This document shows, piece after piece, positions 8,800 to 17,770 of a stretch of DNA of 64,000 nt. Each line of letters begins with the position of its first letter. The stretch's first letter is position 1. Under the pieces are notes generated by a model that worked only from the letters and a program-made list of their open reading frames with translations, was not told the DNA's origin and searched no databases. Position numbers and translations under genes: made by a program. This DNA is from Actinomadura violacea (GTDB lineage: Bacteria > Actinomycetota > Actinomycetes > Streptosporangiales > Streptosporangiaceae). Where the stretch lies: NCBI RefSeq assembly GCF_017573465.1, contig NZ_JAGEPF010000009.1:62001-126000 (forward strand), read 5' to 3'.

Positions 8800-9605
8800 G
8801 TGCGGTGCTTCTCCATCCATGCGAAGTCCGGCCGCGGGTCCGTGTACTCCAGGGCGATCCGGCCGCGGTAGCCGATCTCGTCGAGGAGCGCGAACAGCGC
8901 GCCGAAGTCGATGCCGCCGGTGCCGGGACGGCCGCGGCCGGGGGCGTCGGCGATCTGCACGTGGCCGATGTCGGCGGCGTGCCGCCGCGCGGCCTTCTCC
9001 AGGTCGTCGCCGTTGCTGGCCAGGTGGAACGCGTCGAACAGGAAAGCGACGTTCGCGGCGCCGGCCGCGCGGGCGCGCTCCACGACGGCGACCGCGTCAT
9101 CGGCGGTCTCCAGCGGGTACGCGCCGTTCAGGCCGCGGGCGAGCGGCTCGATGAGCAGCGTCCCGCCGAGCGCGCCGACCTTGCGGGCGGCGTAGGCGAG
9201 GTTCTGCACGGCGACCCGGTCCTGCTCGGACGCGGCGACGCCGGGGAGCCGCTGCCCGTAGAGCGCGTTGAACGCCCGGACGCCCGTCCGCTCGGCGATG
9301 CGGACGGTGACGTCCACGCTCGCGCGGAACTCGGTGGCGCGCGCCGGGTCCGACAGCACGCCCCGCTCCCCCGCCGGCATGTCGCCCGCGTACAGGTTCA
9401 GGCCGATGAGCCGCACGCCCGCGTCCTCGATCGCCTGGCAGAACGCGTCCTCCTGCGACGCCGACGGGACCGGCGTGCCGGGCCACGGCCACCAGAACTC
9501 GACGGCGTCGAACCCGGCGTGCCTGGCGGCGGCGGGCCGCTCCTCCAGCGGCAGGTCGGTGAAGAGGATCGAGCAGTTGACGGCCCACGTGCGGTTCGCG
9601 TTCAT
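8796..9605 (-). CDS. hyi: Hydroxypyruvate isomerase
   Basis: A 269-residue xylose-isomerase-like TIM barrel. Hyi interconverts hydroxypyruvate and tartronate semialdehyde. Family features are the start (RTWAVNCSILFTDLPLEERP), EFWWPWP, a metal glutamate in LLIEPLARGLNGAYPLET, FDAFHLASNGDDLE, and the late glutamate in IALEYTDPRPDFAWME. Both ends overlap neighbours by 4 bp (ATGA), so it is translationally coupled to glxR and to the AtzF-C-terminus-like gene. It is routinely linked to gcl/glxR in actinobacterial allantoin clusters. Confidence 0.93.
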   Translation of the reverse strand: MNANRTWAVNCSILFTDLPLEERPAAARHAGFDAVEFWWPWPGTPVPSASQEDAFCQAIEDAGVRLIGLNLYAGDMPAGERGVLSDPARATEFRASVDVTVRIAERTGVRAFNALYGQRLPGVAASEQDRVAVQNLAYAARKVGALGGTLLIEPLARGLNGAYPLETADDAVAVVERARAAGAANVAFLFDAFHLASNGDDLEKAARRHAADIGHVQIADAPGRGRPGTGGIDFGALFALLDEIGYRGRIALEYTDPRPDFAWMEKHRT

Positions 9606-9988
9606 GCGGCTTCCTTCGAACTCTGGTAGCTCTGCCAGCTGCCATGTTCGGTGATGTCGGTCAGCCCGACATAGGAGGTGTACGGCCGGCGCAGCAGCAT
9701 GGCGAGCGACGACGACCCGTCGTCCAGCTCGATCACGCCGAGCTCCAGCTCGGGCGGCTCGGCGGGCAGCAGCCGGTCGCGCAGCACGTCGAGGGTCACC
9801 TCGTAGGTCTCGCCGGCGACGCGGGTGCCGCCGTGCGCGACGGGCGACAGCGCCGGGCAGCGGTCCCCGACCGAGTAGAAGCGGTAGCGGGGCGCGGTGG
9901 CGGTGGACGCGATGAGCGGCGCCCCGTCCAGCAGGTGATGCAGCGGCCCGCCGCGCATCGCGCCTCCGTTGAGGAATATGGGTGGCAC
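9602..9988 (-). CDS. Stand-alone allophanate-hydrolase C-terminal-like protein
   Basis: A 128-residue protein resembling the C-terminal domain of allophanate hydrolase (AtzF/DUR1 type, gamma-glutamylcyclotransferase-like fold): FLNGGAMRGGPLHHLLDG, then a Y-x-V-T-L-D-V segment and RPYTSYVGLTDITEHGSW near the C-terminus. No amidase half is adjacent. In AtzF-like enzymes this domain acts on N-carboxycarbamate; here it may process a urea or ureido intermediate, but the function is unproven. Start is GTG 9988 after GGAGGAG; it overlaps hyi by ATGA. Its place inside the purine operon is its strongest functional clue. Confidence 0.75.
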   Translation of the reverse strand: MPPIFLNGGAMRGGPLHHLLDGAPLIASTATAPRYRFYSVGDRCPALSPVAHGGTRVAGETYEVTLDVLRDRLLPAEPPELELGVIELDDGSSSLAMLLRRPYTSYVGLTDITEHGSWQSYQSSKEAA

Positions 9989-10002
9989 GTCCTCTCCTCC
10001 GT

Positions 10003-11085
10003 TCACTGGGCCGCCGCGACGGCGGCCCGGTCGTGGTGGATCGGCCCGTTGATCTGCCCGAGGGGCAGCGCGGTGCCGTCGCGGCGCGCGGCGGTGAACT
10101 CCGCCGCGATCGCCAGCGCGGTCTCCTCGGGGGTCCGCGCCCCGAGGTCGAGCCCGATCGGGGAGCGCAGCCGCGCCAGCTCCCCGCCGGACAGCCCGGC
10201 CGCACGCAGCCGGGCGAGCCTGTCGTGATGGGTGCGCCGCGACCCCATCGCCCCGACGTAGGCGACGGGCAGCCGCAGCGCGACCTTCAGCAGCGGGACG
10301 TCGAACTTGGCGTCGTGGGTGAGCACGCACACCACCGTCCGGCCGTCGAGCGCGCCGCGTTCCGCCTCGGCCGCGAGGTAGCGGTGCGGCCAGTCGACGA
10401 CGACCTCGTCGGCGCCGGGGAAGCGGGCCGGCGTGGCGAAGACGGGCCGCGCGTCGCAGACCGTCACGCGGTAGCCGAGCACGCTCCCCTGCCGCGCGAG
10501 CGCCGCCGCGTGGTCGATCGCGCCGAAGACCAGCAGCCGCGGCGGCGGCGCGTGGCTGTGGACGAACGCCTCGAGGTCGTCGCGGCACCTCACCGACACG
10601 ATGCCGGTCCTGCCGGCGTCGAGCATGGCGCGGGCCTCGGCGACGATCGCGGCGTCGACGTCGGCGCGTCCGGTGGTGCCGGTGTGGTGGTCCGGACGGA
10701 CGGCCAGGACGCCTGACCCGTCCATGAGGTGGGCGAACGCCACCTGGTCGTCACGCGTGAGCGCCGACGCGGGGACCGGCCCCGGCGACACGAGCACCTC
10801 GACCGTCCCGCCGCAGGTCAGGCCGACGGCGAAGGCGTCGTCGTCGCTGTAGCCGAACGTCTCGCGGACAATCTCGCCGGTGTCGAGGGCGTCGCGGCAC
10901 AGCTCGTACACGGCGCCCTCGACGCAGCCGCCGGACACGCTCCCGACGGCCTCGCCGGCGGCGGACACGGCCATCGCCGCGCCCGGCGCGCGCGGCGCGC
11001 TGCCCCGGACCGCCACCACGACGGCGACGGCGTACCGGACTCCGGCGTCGTTCCAGGCGGCAAGCCGGTCGGCGATCTCACGCAT
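10003..11085 (-). CDS. xdhC: XdhC/CoxI-family molybdoenzyme maturation protein
   Basis: A 360-residue XdhC-type protein. XdhC binds molybdopterin cofactor, supports its sulfuration, and inserts it into xanthine dehydrogenase. Marks are the N-terminal XdhC domain (SVSGGCVEGAVYEL, FGYSDDDAFAVGLTCGGTVE) and a C-terminal Rossmann-like domain (LLVFGAIDHAAALAR, CVLTHDAKFDVPLL, YVGAMGSRRTHHDR). It sits 14 bp upstream of the AtzF-C-like gene and 9 bp downstream of the permease, in the same operon as the molybdenum hydroxylase subunits it would serve. Confidence 0.92.
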   Translation of the reverse strand: MREIADRLAAWNDAGVRYAVAVVVAVRGSAPRAPGAAMAVSAAGEAVGSVSGGCVEGAVYELCRDALDTGEIVRETFGYSDDDAFAVGLTCGGTVEVLVSPGPVPASALTRDDQVAFAHLMDGSGVLAVRPDHHTGTTGRADVDAAIVAEARAMLDAGRTGIVSVRCRDDLEAFVHSHAPPPRLLVFGAIDHAAALARQGSVLGYRVTVCDARPVFATPARFPGADEVVVDWPHRYLAAEAERGALDGRTVVCVLTHDAKFDVPLLKVALRLPVAYVGAMGSRRTHHDRLARLRAAGLSGGELARLRSPIGLDLGARTPEETALAIAAEFTAARRDGTALPLGQINGPIHHDRAAVAAAQ

Positions 11086-11094
11086 GAACGGTCC

Positions 11095-12555
11095 TCACTT
11101 GATTCCGAGGGCTTCCTCGATCGGGTGCAGGGCGAAGTAGGCGACGAAGACCAGCGACAGCGGGTACAGCAGCCAGTGGATCTCCGCGAACTTGCCCCGC
11201 GCGACCTTGAGCAGGGTGTAGGCGAGCACGCCGGCGGCGACGCCGACCGTGATCGAGTACGTGAACGGCATGAGCACGACGGTGAGGAACGCCGGGATCG
11301 CGATCTCCATGTCGGCCCAGTCGATCTTGCGGGAGTGCGACATCATCAGCGCGCCGACCACGACCAGCGCGGGCGCGGCGGCGCCGACCGGGACGACCCC
11401 GGCGAGCGGCGTCAGGAAGATCAGCGCGGTGAGCAGCAGCCCGGTGACGACGCTGGCGAGGCCGGTGCGGGCGCCCTCGGCGACGCCGGCGGCCGACTCG
11501 ACGACCGCGGTGTTCGCCGAGCCGTTGACGCCGCCGCCGACGATCGCGCCGAACCCGTCCACGGTGAGGATGCGGCTGAGCCCGGGCAGCCGGCCCTTCT
11601 CGTCGGTCATCCCGGCCTCCTCGCAGACGCCGAGGATCGTCCCCATCGCGTCGAAGAACCCGGACAGCACCAGCGTGAACAGCACGACGGTCGCGGTGAC
11701 GACGCCGGCCCGGCCGAACCCGCCGAACAGGTCGACCTTGAACATCAGCCCGAAGTCGGGCGTCGCGACGACCGAGTGCGGCAGCTTCGGCTCGACCGCG
11801 CCCCACGTCTTCGGGTCCACCTTCGCGACCTTGTCGATGATCACGGCGAACACGGTCGCGGCGACGATGCCGATCAGGATGGCGCCCGGCACCTTGCGGA
11901 TGAACAGCACCAGCGTCAGCACGAGGCCGGCGCAGAACACCAGCACGGGCCAGCCGACGAGCTGCCCGAACACGCCGAGCTGGACGGGCGTGGAGGCGGT
12001 GTCGTGGTGGCCGACGAACCCGGCGTCCACGAGGCCGATCAGCGCGATGAACGCGCCGATCCCGACGCCGATCGCCTGTTTGAGCGCCAGCGGGATCGCG
12101 TCCATGATCAGCTGCCGGATGCCGGTGAGCGCGAACAGCACGATCACCACGCCCTCCAGCACGACCAGGCCCATCGCCTGCGGCCAGGTCATGTGCGGGG
12201 CGGCCTGGAACACCACGATCGGGGTCACGCCGAGGCCGGCGGCCATCGCCAGCGGCGCGTTGCCGACCAGGCCCATCAGCAGCGTGGTCAGCCCGGCCGA
12301 CAGCGCGACCATGGTGGTGAGCTGCGCGGGGTTCAGGGTGGCGCCGGTGACGTCCTTCGCGTCACCGATGATCAGCGGGATGAGGATGACCAGGTAGGCC
12401 ATCGCGACGAAGGTGGTGAGCCCGCCGCGCACCTCGCGGGCGACGGTCGTTCCCCGCCCGCGCAGGTCGAAGAACCGGTCGAGCGCGGAACGGTCGGGGG
12501 CGGACGGCTTCTCGGGAAGCCTCTCCTGGGTCTCGGTCACGGTTCGTGCCCTCAT
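11095..12555 (-). CDS. Purine permease, AzgA/GhxP-type nucleobase:cation symporter
   Basis: About 486 residues and 12-14 hydrophobic segments. Characteristic stretches are VREVRGGLTTFVAMAYLVI-like (here AREVRGGLTTFVAMAYLVIL), MAAGLGVTPIVVFQ, FFDAMGTILGVCEEAGM and GGGVNGSANTAVVESAAGVA. This is the adenine/guanine/hypoxanthine branch (AzgA, GhxP, PbuO) of nucleobase transporters at the cytoplasmic membrane. The start is uncertain: ATG 12555 or GTG 12540 (VTETQERLPEK), the latter with GAGGG upstream. It likely imports the substrate for the enzymes encoded around it. Confidence 0.9.
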   Translation of the reverse strand: MRARTVTETQERLPEKPSAPDRSALDRFFDLRGRGTTVAREVRGGLTTFVAMAYLVILIPLIIGDAKDVTGATLNPAQLTTMVALSAGLTTLLMGLVGNAPLAMAAGLGVTPIVVFQAAPHMTWPQAMGLVVLEGVVIVLFALTGIRQLIMDAIPLALKQAIGVGIGAFIALIGLVDAGFVGHHDTASTPVQLGVFGQLVGWPVLVFCAGLVLTLVLFIRKVPGAILIGIVAATVFAVIIDKVAKVDPKTWGAVEPKLPHSVVATPDFGLMFKVDLFGGFGRAGVVTATVVLFTLVLSGFFDAMGTILGVCEEAGMTDEKGRLPGLSRILTVDGFGAIVGGGVNGSANTAVVESAAGVAEGARTGLASVVTGLLLTALIFLTPLAGVVPVGAAAPALVVVGALMMSHSRKIDWADMEIAIPAFLTVVLMPFTYSITVGVAAGVLAYTLLKVARGKFAEIHWLLYPLSLVFVAYFALHPIEEALGIK

Positions 12556-12716
12556 TTCGGGGTCCGGGGTCGCCCCCGGGGCGAGCACGGGGGCGTGATC
12601 GGCCGCCGGCGCGGCCCTGTGCGGGCCGTCCGTGCTGGTCGATCGGGTGCGGTTGTGGGGTGGATGCCCGCGCCGTCCCCCGAGAACGGGCGCGGGCCGC
12701 CCCTGTTGATCAATCG

Positions 12717-15050
12717 CTAGCCGGAGGTCTCCTGGATGATGTGCTCCGGTCGAACCGGCACTCGGGTGAGCGCTCTGCCCGTGGCGTCGCGGACGGCGGC
12801 GACGATGGCGGGCGTGGAGGAGAGCGTGGGTGGCTCTCCGGCGCCGCGGAGCCCGTATGGGGCGTCCGGGTCGGGGTTCTCGAGGATGTCGAGCCGCATC
12901 GGCGGCATGTCGAGGATGGTCGGGATGAGGTAGTCGGTGAAGGACGGGTTCCGGACGAGGCCGCCGGACACGACGATCTCCTCCATCACGGCGAGGCCGA
13001 GGCCCTGCGCGGAGCCGCCGTGGATCTGGCCCTCCACGCCGATCCGGTTGATGATCTTTCCGACGTCCTGGACGGCGGCCATCTCGACCACCTTGACCAG
13101 GCCGAGGTCGACGTCGACGTCCACGACGGCGCGGTGCACGCAGAGGGCGAGCTGGGTGTGGGTGACGCCCTGGCCGGTGACCGGGTCCATGCCGGTGGTG
13201 GGCCGGTGGTGGTACTCGCGGGTCTCCTCGATGGCGTCGCCGCCGAGGACGTCCTCGATGCTGCCGAGCACCCCGGCCGCCCGCGAGACGATCTTCCCGC
13301 CGACGGCGGTGAGGTCCCCGTGGCCGTAGCGGCGGGCGGCGCGCGCGAGCAGTTCGGCGCGGACGGCCTCGCAGGCGGTCTTGACGGCGCCGCCGGACAT
13401 GTACGACTGGCGGGACGCGCTGGACGAGCCGGCGTCCCCGACCCGGTTGTCCGCGGGGGCGATGGTGACCTTCTGGACGCCGAGCTCGGTCCGCGCGATC
13501 TGCGCCTGGATCGTGACGAGGCCCTGGCCGACCTCGGCGGCGGCGGTGTGCACGAGCGCGGCCGGCTCGCCGCCGATGACCTCCAGCCGGACGCGGGCGG
13601 TGGACAGGTCGTCGGCGCCCTCGGAGAAGCAGATGTTCTTGATCCCGACGCCGTAGCCGACGCCGCGCACCACGCCCTCGCCGTGCGTGGTCTGGGACGC
13701 GCCGCCGGGCAGGTTGCGGATGTCGGACGGGTCGCAGGCGGCCGGCATCGGCATGGCCTCCAGCCGGGCCAGCATCTCCGCGAGCGGCGCCGGCGACTCG
13801 ATGACCTGCCCTGTCGCGAGCTTGGAGCCCTGCGAGACGGCGTTGCGGCGGCGGAACTCCACCGGGCTGAGCCCGCAGGCGGCGGCGACCCTGTCCATCA
13901 TCGACTCGTAGGCGAAGCACGCCTGCACCGCGCCGAACCCGCGCATCGCGCCGCACGGCGGGTTGTTCGTGTAGACCCCGTACGCGTCGATCCTGATGTT
14001 CGGGATCTCGTACGGGCCGACGCCGAGCGAGGCGGCGTTGCCGGTGACGTTCCGGGTCGACGAGGTGTACGCGCCCCCGTCCAGGATGATCTCGACGTCG
14101 GCGTAGACGAGCTTCCCGTCGGCGGTGGCGCCGTACTCGTAGCGCATCTGCGCGGGGTGCCGGTGGACGTGCCCGAAGAACGACTCGTACCGGTTGTACG
14201 ACATCTTCACCGGCTTGCCGGTGTGCAGGGCGAGCATCGCGGCGTGGATCTGCACCGACAGGTCCTCGCGGCCGCCGAACGCGCCGCCCACGCCGGCGAG
14301 CGTCATGTGCACCTGCGACTCGTCCAGGCCGAGGCACGGCGCGATCTGCGACAGGTCGTTGTGCATCCACTGCGTGGAGACGTACAGGTCGACGCCGCCG
14401 TCCTCGGACGGGATCGCCAGGCCGGCCTCCGGTCCGAGGAACGCCTGGTCCTGGATGCCGACCTCGAACTCCTCGATCACGACGACGTCGGCCTGTGCGC
14501 GCGCTGCGTCCACGTCGCCGACGCGGACCGGCTGGTGCCGGACGATGCCGCCGCGCGGCTGCACCTTCAGCCGCTCCGGGTCGGCGATCACCGCGCGGGC
14601 GTCGGTGATCGGTTCAAGGACCTCGTAGTCGACGGCGATGCGCTCCATGGCGCGGCGCGCGATCTCCGGGTGGTCGGCGGCGACGAGCGCGATCGGCTCG
14701 CCCTGGTGCCGGACCTCGCCGATCGCGAGGACCGGCTGGTCCTCGGTGTGGTCCTCGCCGTACAGCTTGTGGCCGGGGACGTCCTCGTGGGTGAGGACGG
14801 CGTGCACGCCCGGCGTCGCGAGCGCGGGCCCGATGTCGATCGAGCGGATGCGGGCGCGCGGGTGCGGGCTGCGCAGCGTCGCGCCCCACAGCATCCCGTC
14901 CATCCACAGGTCGGACGCGTAGGCGAACTCGCCGGCGACCTTCAGGGTGCCGTCGGGGCGCAGCGGGCTGTCGCCGACGCCGCCGATGCCCGGGGCGACG
15001 ACGTGACCGGGGCTTTTCACCGGGCCGGGGCCCTTGACCGGTGCGGCCAT
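12717..15050 (-). CDS. Xanthine dehydrogenase-type molybdopterin-binding subunit
   Basis: A 777-residue molybdenum-hydroxylase large subunit; in purine catabolism it oxidises hypoxanthine/xanthine to urate. Seen are the N-terminal a/b hammerhead (VAGEFAYASDLWMDGMLWGA), GVGGAFGGREDLSVQIH, AMRGFGAVQACFAYES, AEVGQGLVTIQAQIART and, near the C-terminus, RGAGEPPTLSSTP, whose Glu is the expected catalytic base. FAD and 2Fe-2S functions are on separate genes (16885-17757 and 16400-16885), i.e. a three-subunit enzyme as in Bacillus PucC/D/E. GGAGGT lies 7 nt upstream of ATG 15050. A 161-bp gap separates it from the permease downstream. Confidence 0.92.
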   Translation of the reverse strand: MAAPVKGPGPVKSPGHVVAPGIGGVGDSPLRPDGTLKVAGEFAYASDLWMDGMLWGATLRSPHPRARIRSIDIGPALATPGVHAVLTHEDVPGHKLYGEDHTEDQPVLAIGEVRHQGEPIALVAADHPEIARRAMERIAVDYEVLEPITDARAVIADPERLKVQPRGGIVRHQPVRVGDVDAARAQADVVVIEEFEVGIQDQAFLGPEAGLAIPSEDGGVDLYVSTQWMHNDLSQIAPCLGLDESQVHMTLAGVGGAFGGREDLSVQIHAAMLALHTGKPVKMSYNRYESFFGHVHRHPAQMRYEYGATADGKLVYADVEIILDGGAYTSSTRNVTGNAASLGVGPYEIPNIRIDAYGVYTNNPPCGAMRGFGAVQACFAYESMMDRVAAACGLSPVEFRRRNAVSQGSKLATGQVIESPAPLAEMLARLEAMPMPAACDPSDIRNLPGGASQTTHGEGVVRGVGYGVGIKNICFSEGADDLSTARVRLEVIGGEPAALVHTAAAEVGQGLVTIQAQIARTELGVQKVTIAPADNRVGDAGSSSASRQSYMSGGAVKTACEAVRAELLARAARRYGHGDLTAVGGKIVSRAAGVLGSIEDVLGGDAIEETREYHHRPTTGMDPVTGQGVTHTQLALCVHRAVVDVDVDLGLVKVVEMAAVQDVGKIINRIGVEGQIHGGSAQGLGLAVMEEIVVSGGLVRNPSFTDYLIPTILDMPPMRLDILENPDPDAPYGLRGAGEPPTLSSTPAIVAAVRDATGRALTRVPVRPEHIIQETSG

Positions 15051-16403
15051 CTAGAGGACCTCCTCCGCGAGTCGCATGAGCCGCCGGTGCGCGTCGGCGC
15101 CGCGCCGCCCGACCACGTCCTGCGGGACGGAGACGAGCGTGTCCGCGGCGACGATCGTCCGGCCGCCGACGAGCAGCCGCTCCAGCGGCGGGGTGCCGCC
15201 GAACGCGAACGCGACGACCGGGTCATCGACGGCGGCGTGGAAGCCGTCGACCCGCCACAGCGCGACGTCGGCGAGCTTGCCGGGTTCGAGGGTGCCGATC
15301 TCGTCCTCCCGGCCGAGGCAGCGGGCGCCGCCGAGCGTCGCCATCTCCAGCGCCTGCCGGGCGGTGAGCGCGGTCGGCCCGTACCGGGCGCGCTGCATGT
15401 AGACCGCCTGCCGGATCTCCCCGGCGAGCGGCACGAACTCCGCCGACGCCGAGCCGTCCACGCCGAGCCCGACCATCGCGCCCGCCTCCAGCAGGTGCGA
15501 GACACGGGCGATGCCGGCGCCGAGCCGCGCGTTGGAGCTGGGGCAGTGCGCGGTGCCGGTGCCCGTCTCGGCGAGCCGCTTGATGTCGGTGTCGTGCAGG
15601 TGGACGCAGTGCGCGAGCCACACGTCCGGGCCGAGCCAGCCGATCGAGTCCATGTACTCGGTCGGGGTCATCCCGAAGTGCTCGGTGGTGTGCTCCTCCT
15701 CGTCGAGGGTCTCGGCGAGGTGGGTGTGCAGCCGGACGCCCTTGTCGCGCGCCAGCTCCGCGGACCGGACGAGCAGGTCGCGGGTGACGGAGAACGGGGA
15801 GCACGGCGCGACCGAGATGCGCAGCATCGAGCCGGACGAGGCGTCGTGGTAGCGGTCGATGGCGGCGGCGGTCTCGGTGAGGATCGTGTCGAGGTCCTCG
15901 ACGACCTCGTCCGGCGGGAGGCCGCCCTGCGACTCGCCGCGGTCCATCGAGCCGCGGCACGGCTGGAACCGGATGCCGAGCTCCGCGGCGGCCTCGATCT
16001 CGGCGGCGAACAGGTCGCCGCGGCCGCGCGGGAACAGGTAGTGGTGGTCGGACGCGGTGGTGCAGCCGGACTTGGCGAGCCAGCCGAGGCCCGCGCTCGC
16101 GGCGCCCGCGACGACCTCGGCGTCCATCTTCGACCACGGCTTGTACAGGGTCGTGAGCCACTCGAACAGCGTGTTGTCGGTGGCGAGGCCCTGGCTCGCC
16201 CACTGGTACAGGTGGTGGTGCGCGTTGACCAGGCCGGGGGTGGCGAGGCAGCCGGTGCCGTCGATCCGGTCGGCGCCCGCGACGTCCGGGGCGGGGCCCG
16301 CGCCGACGGCGGTGATCCGGTCGCCCTCCACCACGATGTGGCCGCCGGGGTGCTCGTCCCCGGACACGGTCACGACGTGCGCGTTCTCGATGATGGTGGT
16401 CAC
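15051..16403 (-). CDS. Amidohydrolase, probable 8-oxoguanine/guanine deaminase
   Basis: A 450-residue TRZ/ATZ-type metallo-dependent hydrolase. Metal and active-site motifs: PGLVNAHHHLYQW, HTHLAETLDEEE, WLAHCVHLHDTD, and LGVDGSASAE (Asp ligand); a C-terminal composite domain ends it. Family members in xanthine dehydrogenase clusters are usually called 8-oxoguanine deaminase (product urate) or guanine deaminase (product xanthine); sequence alone does not settle which. The GTG 16403 start overlaps the stop of the 2Fe-2S subunit (GTGA), and the stop abuts the Mo-subunit start, so it is embedded among the xdh genes. Confidence 0.85.
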   Translation of the reverse strand: MTTIIENAHVVTVSGDEHPGGHIVVEGDRITAVGAGPAPDVAGADRIDGTGCLATPGLVNAHHHLYQWASQGLATDNTLFEWLTTLYKPWSKMDAEVVAGAASAGLGWLAKSGCTTASDHHYLFPRGRGDLFAAEIEAAAELGIRFQPCRGSMDRGESQGGLPPDEVVEDLDTILTETAAAIDRYHDASSGSMLRISVAPCSPFSVTRDLLVRSAELARDKGVRLHTHLAETLDEEEHTTEHFGMTPTEYMDSIGWLGPDVWLAHCVHLHDTDIKRLAETGTGTAHCPSSNARLGAGIARVSHLLEAGAMVGLGVDGSASAEFVPLAGEIRQAVYMQRARYGPTALTARQALEMATLGGARCLGREDEIGTLEPGKLADVALWRVDGFHAAVDDPVVAFAFGGTPPLERLLVGGRTIVAADTLVSVPQDVVGRRGADAHRRLMRLAEEVL

Positions 16404-16885
16404 GTGTGTGCAGCCTTTCGCCGGGCCGCCAGCCGCACCGCGTCGAGGATCTTCTCGTAGCCGGTGCAGCGGCACAGGTTGCCGGCCAGCGCCTCGCGGA
16501 TCTCGGCGTCGGACGGCGCGGGGTTGCGTTCGATCAGGTCGTGGGACTGGACGATCAGGCCGGGCGTGCAGAACCCGCACTGGACGGCGCCGGTCTCCAG
16601 GAACGCCTGCTGGACGGGGTCGAGCCGCTCGTCCCCCGGCTGCCCTTCGGCGAGGCCCTCGACGGTGCGGACCTCGCGTCCCTCCACCTGCCCGGCGGCG
16701 ACCAGGCAGGCGCAGGCGGGGACGCCGTCCAGGTAGACCGTGCAGGACCCGCATTCGCCCTGCTCACAAGCGTTCTTCGAGCCGGGGAGACCCATCCGCT
16801 CCCGCAGCATGTAGAGCAGGCTCTCGCCCTCCCACACATCGTCGACGGTCTCCTGCGAGCCGTTGACGGTGACGTTGACGCGCAT
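16400..16885 (-). CDS. Xanthine dehydrogenase [2Fe-2S] subunit
   Basis: A 161-residue two-domain iron-sulfur subunit. The plant-type 2Fe-2S cluster ligands are in CEQGECGSCTVYLDG plus a later Cys (ACACLV). The second, helical-bundle cluster ligands are in CGFCTPGLIVQSHDL and CRCTGYEKILDAV. It passes electrons from the molybdenum centre to FAD. It overlaps the FAD subunit gene by one base (TGATG) and the deaminase gene by four. Confidence 0.94.
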   Translation of the reverse strand: MRVNVTVNGSQETVDDVWEGESLLYMLRERMGLPGSKNACEQGECGSCTVYLDGVPACACLVAAGQVEGREVRTVEGLAEGQPGDERLDPVQQAFLETGAVQCGFCTPGLIVQSHDLIERNPAPSDAEIREALAGNLCRCTGYEKILDAVRLAARRKAAHT

Positions 16886-17757
16886 CAGGAAGCCTCCCTT
16901 CGTTCCGCGCGGTGCTCGTTCCAGGCCCAGGTCAGCGTCCGGCGCGCCATCACCGCCAGCGCGTGCCTGCGGTAGTCCGCGGTGCCGCGCACGTCGTCGA
17001 TCGGCGCGGCGGCCTCGCGGACCAGCTCGCCGAACCGCTGCGCCGCCGCGTCGGGCAGCGGGCCGCGGCCCTCCCAGTCGAGCTCGTTCGAGATGAACTC
17101 CTCGGCGGCCGCCGCGCGGCGCGGCGTGGGGGCGGCGGAGCCGACGCCCGTGCCGACGCGGCGCTCCGCCGGGTGCAGCGCGACCGCGAACGAGCACACC
17201 GCGATCACCATCGCGTTCCGCGTGCCGATCTTGGAGAAGTACTGCGGGCCGGGCGCGGGCGCCGTCCAGATCGCCCGGATCAGCTCGTCCGGCTCCAGCG
17301 CGTTGCGCTTCACGCCCAGGTAGAACTCCGTCGCCGGGATCATCCGGACGCCGCGCTCGGCCGACTCCACCTCGATCACCGCGTCCCCCGCCAGCAGCGG
17401 CGGATGGCTGTCGCCGGCGGGCGACGCCGCGCCGAGGTTGCCGCCGACCGAGCCGCGGTTGCGGATCTGCGGGGACCCGACCGTCCGGGACGCCTGCGCG
17501 AGGCCCGGCAGCCGGTCCCCCAGCTCGCCGATCACCCGGACGTACGGGACGCCCGCGCCGATCCGCAGCCGGCCGCCGGACTCGTCCCACTCGGTCAGCT
17601 CGCGGACCCGGTTCAGGTCCAGCAGCGCCGCCGGCCGGTGCACGTCGAAGTTGATCTCCACCATGACGTCGGTGCCGCCCTGGATCGGCAGCGCCGCCGG
17701 CGTCTCGCGCTTCGCGGCCAGGGCGTCCGCCCAGGTCGCCGGGCGCAGGAACTCCAT
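16885..17757 (-). CDS. Xanthine dehydrogenase FAD-binding subunit
   Basis: A 290-residue CoxM/XdhB-type flavoprotein. FAD-binding motifs: LPIQGGTDVMVEIN near the N-terminus and TVGSPQIRNRGSVGGNLGAA. A C-terminal CO-dehydrogenase flavoprotein domain follows. It accepts electrons from the 2Fe-2S subunit. ATG 17757 is chosen because MEFLRPATWADAL is the family N-terminus, although the frame extends 20 codons further. It lies 13 bp downstream of urate oxidase. Confidence 0.92.
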   Translation of the reverse strand: MEFLRPATWADALAAKRETPAALPIQGGTDVMVEINFDVHRPAALLDLNRVRELTEWDESGGRLRIGAGVPYVRVIGELGDRLPGLAQASRTVGSPQIRNRGSVGGNLGAASPAGDSHPPLLAGDAVIEVESAERGVRMIPATEFYLGVKRNALEPDELIRAIWTAPAPGPQYFSKIGTRNAMVIAVCSFAVALHPAERRVGTGVGSAAPTPRRAAAAEEFISNELDWEGRGPLPDAAAQRFGELVREAAAPIDDVRGTADYRRHALAVMARRTLTWAWNEHRAERREAS

Positions 17758-17770
17758 ATCGCCGCCTCCC

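Noticed and set aside
10729..12720. 663-codon plus-strand frame rich in His, Asp, Glu and Gln
   Set aside because: It lies opposite the permease and XdhC genes; the composition is the complement of hydrophobic transmembrane codons.
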